From: JALZAA01 sp046727755
Lineage (GTDB): Bacteria; Actinomycetota; Acidimicrobiia; IMCC26256; JACDBD01
NCBI GenBank assembly: GCA_046727755.1
Contig: JBKPDG010000038.1
Coordinates: 1 to 11,374 of the forward strand
Reading direction: 5' to 3'
DNA: 11,374 nt
Made by a program: the position numbers and the translations under genes. How positions within the stretch are numbered: the stretch's first letter is position 1; each line of letters begins with the position of its first letter. Shown here in pieces: positions 7,294-11,374 of the stretch. Under the pieces are notes generated by a model. That model saw only the letters and a list, made by a program, of their open reading frames with translations, was not told where the DNA came from and made no database searches.

Positions 7294-7326
7294 GTGACCG
7301 GGACTGATCACCCCGGTCCCGGCCAC
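7294..7326 (-). terminator. Hairpin spanning the stop codon of the SMP-30 gene, possible terminator
   Basis: On the minus strand GTGGCCGGGA (7326-7317) pairs with TCCCGGTCAC (7303-7294) to give a 10-bp RNA stem with one G-U wobble and a 13-nt loop holding the TGA stop. The opposite strand would carry an A-C mismatch, so it fits termination of the leftward gene better. No T-run follows. Confidence 0.4.
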
Positions 7327-8183
7327 GTATGCAGCGGCAGCCCGGGCTGCGGGAGGCCCTCCCAGGCGACGACGCGGCCGGGGATGGCATCGGTCGCGAA
7401 CAGCGTGCGGCCGTCGGCGCCTCCGAAGCAGCAGTTGGTCGTGACGCCGTCGCCGTCGAGGGCGAGGAAGTCGAGCTCCTTCCCGTGCGGATCGACGACG
7501 CGGACGCCGTGGTCGACCGTGGCCGCGACGTAGTAGTTGCCATCGACGTCGAGGCAGAAGCCGTCGCCGCCCCCGCGCCCCAGTTGCTCGACGATCCACT
7601 CGCGCCCGCCGTCGGGGAGGAGACGCTGAAGCCCGCGTCCTTCGACCACGACGAGCGCGCTATCACGGTCCAGCGCGATGCCGTTGCAATACATGAATCC
7701 TTCGGCGAACACTCGCAGCCCCCCGTCGGGCTCGTACACCATCACGCGCCCCGACGGTTCGGGCGGCAAAGGGAAATGCGGAGGGTCGGTGAAATAGACG
7801 GTGCCGTCCGGACCGACGACGAGGTCGTTGGGAGCCTGGAGGCCTTCGTCGGCGAGGTACCGGACGCCGCCGTCGAGGGTCGCGAGCTGGAGGCCCGGTG
7901 TCGTCGGGTGGTACGGATAGTCGACGGCGAGCGGCAGCTTCGAGAAGTCCATGCCGCCGTTCTGGGTCACCACGATGCTGCCGTCGGCCGCCAGCGCGGC
8001 GCCGTTAGCGCCGCCGCCCGTCTCGGCGAGCTGCTCGGCACTGCCGCCGCCCGCTCCGACGCGGTACAGCGCGCCCGCGGGGACGCTCGTGACCACGAGG
8101 CTGGGCCCGCCGGGGACGCCGTCGGGGACCCACACCGGCCCCTCGCCGAACACGATCCCGTCCGCGACCACCTCGGCGCGCAT
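7308..8183 (-). CDS. SMP-30/gluconolactonase/LRE-family lactonase-like protein
   Basis: A 291-residue six-bladed beta-propeller of the SMP-30 family, which hydrolyses sugar lactones or related esters at a divalent metal. The human SMP-30 metal ligands can be matched: E14 (FGEGPVW), N167 (YCNGIALDRD) and D207 (GDGFCLDVDGNYYVA). The substrate-side Asn corresponds to N119 (APNDLVVGPDGTVYFTDPP). The repeated blade pattern DG-hydrophobic-V is visible throughout. There is no signal peptide, so it is probably cytoplasmic. The ATG at 8183 is favoured because it immediately begins the first strand and lies 7 nt after TAGGCT. There is no Shine-Dalgarno sequence. Divergent from the hydroxyacid dehydrogenase. 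The substrate is unknown; together they could process a lactone and a 2-keto or 2-hydroxy acid. Confidence 0.88.
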   Translation of the reverse strand: MRAEVVADGIVFGEGPVWVPDGVPGGPSLVVTSVPAGALYRVGAGGGSAEQLAETGGGANGAALAADGSIVVTQNGGMDFSKLPLAVDYPYHPTTPGLQLATLDGGVRYLADEGLQAPNDLVVGPDGTVYFTDPPHFPLPPEPSGRVMVYEPDGGLRVFAEGFMYCNGIALDRDSALVVVEGRGLQRLLPDGGREWIVEQLGRGGGDGFCLDVDGNYYVAATVDHGVRVVDPHGKELDFLALDGDGVTTNCCFGGADGRTLFATDAIPGRVVAWEGLPQPGLPLHTWPGPG

Positions 8184-8190
8184 CGGGCGG

Positions 8191-8196
8191 AGCCTA
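8191..8196 (-). promoter_or_regulatory. Candidate -10 box giving a leaderless SMP-30 transcript
   Basis: TAGGCT on the minus strand fits TANNNT and ends 7 nt before the ATG at 8183, so transcription would start at or next to the start codon. No Shine-Dalgarno is present. No convincing -35 is seen. Confidence 0.4.
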
Positions 8197-8203
8197 CGCT
8201 TTG

Positions 8204-8241
8204 GCGCCGCCTACATACCTATGACGTAGATGAGCGCCGCC
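8204..8241. repeat. Direct repeat GCGCCGCC pair flanking a short palindromic element
   Basis: GCGCCGCC occurs at 8204-8211 and 8234-8241, exactly 30 bp apart (about three helical turns), in the divergent promoter region. Between them lies CATACCTATG (8214-8223), a palindrome with a CC centre. Its right half ACCTATG recurs inverted as CATAGGT at 8277-8283. This arrangement could be a regulator site; no regulator gene is adjacent. Confidence 0.35.
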
Positions 8242-8258
8242 AAGACTGCAGGAGGTCA

Positions 8259-8276
8259 GTGACCCGCGCCTTCTGA
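8259..8276 (+). other. Five-codon ORF (MTRAF) behind a strong Shine-Dalgarno, upstream of the dehydrogenase
   Basis: AGGAGGT (8250-8256) is the best ribosome-binding sequence in this gap, yet it precedes not the dehydrogenase but a GTG followed by ACC CGC GCC TTC TGA. The stop lies 14 nt before the dehydrogenase GTG. It could be a coupling or regulatory mini-ORF, or chance. The 3-nt spacing from the last G is short. Confidence 0.25.
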
Positions 8277-8278
8277 CA

Positions 8279-8284
8279 TAGGTT
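8279..8284 (+). promoter_or_regulatory. Candidate -10 box giving a leaderless dehydrogenase transcript
   Basis: TAGGTT fits TANNNT and ends 6 nt before the GTG at 8291. It overlaps the CATAGGT half-site (8277-8283), so a protein binding there would block polymerase. A TTGACA-like -35 at normal spacing is not evident. Confidence 0.4.
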
Positions 8285-8290
8285 TCGGTC

Positions 8291-9211
8291 GTGGCCGTGC
8301 GCGTCATCAACCAGCTCGGACCGAAGGCTGCCGAGGCGATGAGAGCCGCGGTCCCCGACGTCGAGGTCATCGATGCCGGCGCCGACCCGCCGCCGCCCGA
8401 CCTCCGCGCGGACGTGCTGTTCGGCGGTTGGGGTCCTCACACCCTCAAGTACGCGGAGCGCGTCGAATGGGTGCATCTGGCCGGCACCGGCATCGACAGC
8501 TTCCCGCCAGAGCTGTTCGACGGCCGGACGGTCACGAACGCACGCGGCGCGTCCGCGATCCCGATCTCCGAGTTCGTGCTCGCCGCCATGCTCGCGTTCG
8601 AGAAGCGATTGCCCGAGACGTGGCTCCACGAGCCGCCGGAGCACTGGAACTTCGCTCCGCTCGGATGGCTGAACACCCGCACCCTCGGACTGGTGGGGCT
8701 GGGCGGCATCGGCGTGGCCGTGGCGGAACGGGCGCTGCCGTTCGGCATGCAGGTGCGGGCGCTGCGCCGCCGTCCCGAGCCGAGCCCGCTCGACGGGGTC
8801 GAGGTCGTCGCGTCGCTCGAGGAGTTGCTCCCGGTAGCGGACCACGTCGTGCTGGCGGCGCCGGCGACGCCGCGGACGCGCCATCTCATCGATGCGCGGT
8901 CGCTCGAGCTCGTGAAGCCGGGCGTGCATCTCGTGAACATCGCCCGGGGCGCGCTCGTCGACCAGGAGGCGCTCCGCGTCGCGCTGGACGACGGCCGTGT
9001 CGCGATGGCCACGCTCGACACGGTCGACCCCGAGCCGTTGCCAGAAGGCCACTGGCTCTATTCGCATCCCAAGGTCCGGCTCAGTGCGCATGTCTCGTGG
9101 GCGTCTCCCTCGGGCATGGCGCGCACCCTCGAGATCTTCGTCGACAACCTCAGTCGGTACGAGGCCGGCGAGCCCGTACTGCACGTCGTCGACGCCGACG
9201 AGGGGTACTAG
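8291..9211 (+). CDS. D-isomer-specific 2-hydroxyacid dehydrogenase, NAD-binding
   Basis: A 306-residue cytoplasmic oxidoreductase that interconverts 2-keto acids (for example glyoxylate or hydroxypyruvate) and D-2-hydroxy acids with NAD(P). The catalytic domain has HLAGTGIDSFPPELF (62-76). The Rossmann domain has TLGLVGLGGIGVAVAERA (131-148; GxGxxG at 136-141). Catalytic residues are R219 (NIARGALVDQEAL), E248 (LDTVDPEPLPEGHWLY) and H267 (LSAHVSW). The basic RRRP after the Rossmann beta-strand (159-162) suggests NADP may be accepted. The first GTG is used; a second GTG two codons later is possible, and neither has a Shine-Dalgarno sequence. Divergent from the SMP-30 gene. Its stop TAG shares the CTAG with the convergent nitroreductase. 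The exact substrate is unknown. Confidence 0.93.
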   Translation: MAVRVINQLGPKAAEAMRAAVPDVEVIDAGADPPPPDLRADVLFGGWGPHTLKYAERVEWVHLAGTGIDSFPPELFDGRTVTNARGASAIPISEFVLAAMLAFEKRLPETWLHEPPEHWNFAPLGWLNTRTLGLVGLGGIGVAVAERALPFGMQVRALRRRPEPSPLDGVEVVASLEELLPVADHVVLAAPATPRTRHLIDARSLELVKPGVHLVNIARGALVDQEALRVALDDGRVAMATLDTVDPEPLPEGHWLYSHPKVRLSAHVSWASPSGMARTLEIFVDNLSRYEAGEPVLHVVDADEGY

Positions 9212-9816
9212 CGCCAGGGCGTCCCGTAGCGGTCGCGGAACGTCTTCTCGGAGACCGGCGCGCGGCGAGGCGGACCGAGCCGCCTGGCCGGCCAGCCGAG
9301 GGGGACGACGCCGAGGGGCCGAAGGTGGCCGGGGAGCGCGAGCAGTGACCGCAGCTCGTCGCCGAAGACCGTGGTGATGGTCGTCAAGGCAGAGCCGAGC
9401 CCGAGCGCGTGGGCGGCGAGCAGCAGGTTCTGCACGGCGGGCCACACGGACGACTCGAGCACGGCCCCGACGCTTCGCGACGTGTCGCCGCACACCAAGA
9501 CGAGGACGGGCGCATTGGCGATCCCTCCCGTCGCACCCGCCTCGACCTTCGCGAACATCTCTGGGGTCAGGCGCGGGCGGGAGAAGTCGCGTCCGCCGCC
9601 CTCCCAGGCCTGCCGGTTCAGCTCGCCGATCCGGGCCCGCGCCGAGTCATCGCGCACGACGATGAACACCCACGGCTGCGTGTTCTCGGCGCTGGGCGCA
9701 TACGTTGCCGCCTCGAGCACGCGCTCGACGAGCTCGTCCGGGACCGGATTCTCCGTGAACGCCCGGTGTGCGCGCTGCGTGCGAACGACGGTGAAGAAGT
9801 CGGACGGTTCGGTCAC
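9208..9816 (-). CDS. Nitroreductase-family FMN oxidoreductase
   Basis: A 202-residue flavoprotein of the nitroreductase superfamily, which passes electrons from NAD(P)H through FMN to nitro, quinone or enone-like acceptors. Family marks are VVRTQRAHRAFTENPVP (10-26, basic phosphate-binding residues), the FMN motif ATYAPSAENTQPWVFIVV (37-54), WPAVQNLLLAAHALGLGSAL (125-144) and the late GVVPLGWPA (169-177). The length is normal. The GTG at 9816 overlaps the upstream gene's TGA (GTGA, 4 bp), so the two are translationally coupled. The frame is open further upstream but there reads as the other gene's shadow. The stop overlaps the stop of the convergent dehydrogenase at CTAG. The substrate is not known; the coupled EthD-like protein may act on the same compound. 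Confidence 0.9.
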   Translation of the reverse strand: MTEPSDFFTVVRTQRAHRAFTENPVPDELVERVLEAATYAPSAENTQPWVFIVVRDDSARARIGELNRQAWEGGGRDFSRPRLTPEMFAKVEAGATGGIANAPVLVLVCGDTSRSVGAVLESSVWPAVQNLLLAAHALGLGSALTTITTVFGDELRSLLALPGHLRPLGVVPLGWPARRLGPPRRAPVSEKTFRDRYGTPWR

Positions 9817-10457
9817 GCCGACCGTTCGCCCAGCCGCCGGAACGTATTCACGTACATGATGCGCAGCTCGGGTGTGTTCGCCCACCCGTCCCACGCCGTC
9901 GTTCCGGGCTGCCCGATCCGCTCGCTGACGAGCGGGGTCATCGTTCGGAACGCGCCCTCCGGGTCGTCGGTGTCCATCTCGTAGAAGTGCATGAACCGGG
10001 GGTCGCCGCCGGTGACGTTCTCGTACGGGGTGATCATCGAGTAGCCGGGCACCCCGGCCTCGGCGATATGGCGGATGTGGACGAAGTCTGCCCAGTCGCG
10101 CAGCGCCTGCGCCTGCTCCGGCCGCCGGGGGCTGATGAGCACGAGCATGATCCCGAGGGTCGGGCGACCAGTGAGGCACCCCTGGCCCGGGCGGGGCGTG
10201 CGCCGGAAGTGGTGGCCGCTGACGCCGTCGGGCGTCGACGGAGCGGCGAACCCGTCACCCACCTCGTACACGCCGAGCAGGGAGAACTCCGGCAGCTTGC
10301 GGGGAAGATCCGCGCGGTCCCTGCAGGCGTTCTCCCACCAGGTGGCGCGCGTGGCGCTGCCATGCGCGAGCACTTCGGGAACGCGCGTCTCCGCGTACTC
10401 GACACCGGGCACGTCGCTCATCTCGAGGTACAGCCCGGGAGTCATGCGGTCTTCCAC
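9813..10457 (-). CDS. Conserved hypothetical protein with probable dimeric alpha/beta-barrel (EthD-like) domain
   Basis: A 214-residue protein I cannot assign to a characterised enzyme. It seems to have two related halves. Residues 7-67 run from GLYLEMSDVP through YAETRVPEVLAHGSATRATWWEN to a strand FSLLGVYEVG. Residues 103-165 run from IMLVLISPRRP through WADFVHIRHIAEAGVPGYSM to the strand FMHFYEMDTDDPEGAFRTM. Strand, His-containing helix, then an 'F-H-F-Y-E-M/I' strand is the pattern of ferredoxin-like EthD/dimeric-barrel proteins, often accessory or monooxygenase-like factors in ring-compound breakdown. The GTG at 10457 is preceded by TAGGAT 7 nt upstream; ATG 10445 with GGAAG 5 nt before it is an alternative. 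The gene overlaps the nitroreductase by 4 bp and lies 59 bp after dodecin. The fold call is inference from pattern. Confidence 0.65.
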   Translation of the reverse strand: MEDRMTPGLYLEMSDVPGVEYAETRVPEVLAHGSATRATWWENACRDRADLPRKLPEFSLLGVYEVGDGFAAPSTPDGVSGHHFRRTPRPGQGCLTGRPTLGIMLVLISPRRPEQAQALRDWADFVHIRHIAEAGVPGYSMITPYENVTGGDPRFMHFYEMDTDDPEGAFRTMTPLVSERIGQPGTTAWDGWANTPELRIMYVNTFRRLGERSA

Positions 10458-10464
10458 GGGGCGA

Positions 10465-10470
10465 ATCCTA
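10465..10470 (-). promoter_or_regulatory. Candidate -10 box of the EthD-like/nitroreductase operon
   Basis: TAGGAT on the minus strand fits TANNNT and ends 7 nt before the GTG at 10457, the same layout as the two other TAGGNT starts in the window. It suggests that this pair has its own leaderless promoter in the 59-bp gap after the dodecin gene. Confidence 0.4.
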
Positions 10471-10516
10471 CGCAGCTGCTTGGTGAGCGAGGTCGAACAG
10501 TGCGACGGCGTGCACC

Positions 10517-10735
10517 TCAGTCCTCGAGACGGAAGCCGATCTTCATCGTCACCTGGAAGTGCCCGACCTCTCCGCTGTTGATCCACCCCCGGATCTCGGT
10601 CACCTCGAACCAGTCGAGATTGCGCAGCGTCTCGCTCGCGCGCGAGACGCCGTTGCGGACCGCCTGCTGGACGCTGTCGGTCGAGGTCCCGACGACCTCG
10701 GTCACTCGGTACGTGTGATCTGGGTGTGTGGGCAT
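10517..10735 (-). CDS. Dodecin family flavin-binding protein
   Basis: A 72-residue protein matching dodecins, small proteins forming hollow dodecamers that bind and buffer FMN, FAD or related flavins. The pattern is complete: a first strand YRVTEVVGTSTDSVQQAV (9-26), the helix, RNLDWFEVTEIRGWI (38-52) and GHFQVTMKIGFRLED (58-72). W42 corresponds to the flavin-stacking Trp and Q61 to the flavin-contacting Gln. The start is the ATG at 10735, chosen because GGGAGG (10745-10740) sits 4 nt upstream and because dodecins begin here. An in-frame extension to 10774 is unneeded. A possible -10, TAGCGT (10778-10773), lies about 40 nt upstream of the start. The next two genes include an FMN enzyme, so flavin supply may be a shared theme. 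Confidence 0.93.
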   Translation of the reverse strand: MPTHPDHTYRVTEVVGTSTDSVQQAVRNGVSRASETLRNLDWFEVTEIRGWINSGEVGHFQVTMKIGFRLED

Positions 10736-10739
10736 CGAG

Positions 10740-10745
10740 CCTCCC
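10740..10745 (-). promoter_or_regulatory. Ribosome binding site of the dodecin gene
   Basis: GGGAGG on the minus strand, 4 nt before the ATG at 10735. It fixes the start at the conserved dodecin N-terminus rather than the longer open frame. Confidence 0.65.
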
Positions 10746-10999
10746 GGCAACTGTCGAGGACGGAAGCGCCACACGCTACGCCCGTACGCTGCGCGGGTGC
10801 CCCGACGTCACGATGCCGACGCGAGCGGCGACGCCACACTGCTTGCCGCCAAGGCCCAATTGCGCGACGACAGTCAGTACGGGATGCGCGTGTGTCGCGG
10901 CCATAGGGGTGCACGAGATCGCGCCACTCGTCGGGGCGTGCGTGACGGGAGCCGACGCCGGCCGCATCGACGGCGGACTCGGACATGCGGGCTCTCGGC

Positions 11000-11020
11000 C
11001 CCACGGCCTTCGGCTGTGGG
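11000..11020. repeat. GC-rich hairpin
   Basis: CCCACGGCC and GGCTGTGGG form a 9-bp stem (one G-U) closed by a TTC loop. It lies inside the region that should encode the 5' half of the cyclo-ligase-like protein. There is no T-run, and no function is assigned. Confidence 0.35.
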
Positions 11021-11147
11021 CCCGAGGTACCCGAACTCGCCGGCGCCGATGGACCGGCGTCGACTCCCTCCCGTGGGAGCGACGGGCGGCCGGCGGGCGG
11101 TGCGTCCGAGCAGTGCGGCCCGCCCGGCCGAGACCCGGGTCGGAAAC

Positions 11148-11190
11148 CCGAGCCGAGCGAGCTCAGCGAGCGAGGCGAGCAGGGGCTCGG
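11148..11190. repeat. GAGC-rich low-complexity stretch bounded by 7-bp inverted arms
   Basis: CCGAGCC (11148-11154) and GGCTCGG (11184-11190) enclose repeated GAGC/GCGAG units (11155-11180). Such GAGC-type runs are common in intergenic DNA of GC-rich actinobacteria. Its presence inside a would-be coding region supports decay of the cyclo-ligase-like gene. Confidence 0.3.
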
Positions 11191-11374
11191 ACGGATCAGC
11201 GGTGCCGGCTCGGCGCACCGTCTGGCGAGTCGCCCGGCGCGGTCACGCACTCGCGAGGCGGATAACGGTGGCGGGTTCAGTGACCTCGAGCTGGCGGTGG
11301 CGGCGGAAGCGGGACTGATCGACCCGTCGACGGTCGTCGTCACGACCGTGCACGAGCTCCAGGTGCGACGGGCG

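Larger units (their letters stand above)
10797..11374 (+). pseudogene. 5-formyltetrahydrofolate cyclo-ligase family protein, apparently frameshifted, 3' end outside window
   Basis: From 11261 to the edge, frame 2 encodes DNGGGFSDLELAVAAEAGLI followed by DPSTVVVTTVHELQV. This is the conserved (K)GGG[FY]SDLE...TTVH.LQV block of 5-formyl-THF cyclo-ligase-like proteins (bacterial and MTHFSD-type), which normally lies about 180 residues from the start. Counting back predicts a start near 10797-10830, just after the dodecin promoter. Upstream, plausible pieces lie in other frames: LLAAKAQLRDD (10839-10871, frame 3) and VARRGHALAR (11229-11258, frame 3), which is what normally precedes GGGFSDLE. One missing base near 11258 would join the latter. 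The middle is Arg/Pro/Gly-rich in all frames and looks about 40 codons too short. Decay is the better reading; accumulated sequence errors are possible. The family at the 3' end is secure; the rest is inference. Confidence 0.5.

Noticed and set aside
8219..9493. 424-codon minus-strand open frame across the dehydrogenase
   Set aside because: It covers a dehydrogenase with all catalytic residues and part of the nitroreductase. The translation is Arg/His-rich with no domain pattern.
10776..10967. 63-codon minus-strand frame upstream of dodecin
   Set aside because: No ribosome-binding site and no recognisable pattern; it overlaps the putative cyclo-ligase N-terminal region.
10874..11218. Minus-strand frame with EPLLASLAELARLGFPTRVS, faintly like a dihydropteroate synthase strand-helix
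   Set aside because: The resemblance is limited to about 30 residues, with no flanking folate-enzyme motifs and Arg-rich remainder. The plus strand carries the recognisable family block.
1..11374. tRNA, rRNA, CRISPR, insertion sequence or phage genes
   Set aside because: I saw no tRNA-like cloverleaf, no regularly spaced repeats, no transposase or integrase motifs and no abrupt composition change on reading both strands. A dedicated scan was not possible.

Overview
The window is high-GC DNA with frequent GTG starts, 4-bp GTGA gene overlaps and catabolic gene families typical of Actinomycetota. An uncultured acidimicrobial-type soil or marine actinobacterium would fit, but that placement is inference from composition and gene content only. 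I see no rRNA, tRNA, CRISPR array, transposase, phage gene or plasmid gene.

Region 1 (2-4383, + strand) is a branched-chain-amino-acid-type (Liv/HAAT) ABC uptake operon. It holds the C-terminal part of a periplasmic-type binding protein, a single polypeptide fusing the LivH and LivM permeases, and the two ATPases LivG and LivF, tightly coupled by GTGA overlaps.

Region 2 (4377-7192) is a TetR-family regulator read leftward, convergent with and overlapping livF. It is divergent from a three-gene rightward unit: a MaoC-like hydratase, a short-chain dehydrogenase resembling the dehydrogenase part of peroxisomal multifunctional enzyme 2 (MFE-2), and a short TIM-barrel isomerase-like protein. Hydratase plus dehydrogenase is what is needed for two successive beta-oxidation-type steps on a CoA ester. 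The intergenic region carries a good regulator promoter with a perfect 12-bp palindrome in it and a wider 8-bp inverted repeat, so autoregulation and control of the catabolic unit by the TetR protein are likely. The regulator's N-terminus appears broken by a one-base indel.

Region 3 (7193-9211) has an SMP-30/gluconolactonase-like protein (leftward) divergent from a D-2-hydroxyacid dehydrogenase (rightward). Both start codons lie 6-7 nt after a TAGGNT hexamer and lack a Shine-Dalgarno sequence, which suggests leaderless transcripts.

Region 4 (9208-10735, - strand) holds a dodecin flavin-binding protein, then a protein with a probable dimeric alpha/beta-barrel (EthD-like) domain, overlapping by 4 bp a nitroreductase-family flavoprotein. 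The nitroreductase meets the dehydrogenase tail-to-tail, the two sharing the palindromic stop CTAG.

Region 5 (about 10797-11374, + strand) has no clean gene, but its right end encodes an unmistakable 5-formyltetrahydrofolate cyclo-ligase-family motif, in a different reading frame from fragments further left. It looks like a frameshifted or decayed gene running off the window.

No clearly new biological system is visible. The most interesting signals are regulatory (the nested tetR/maoC operator-promoter and the repeated leaderless-type TAGGNT starts) and the two apparent frame breaks.
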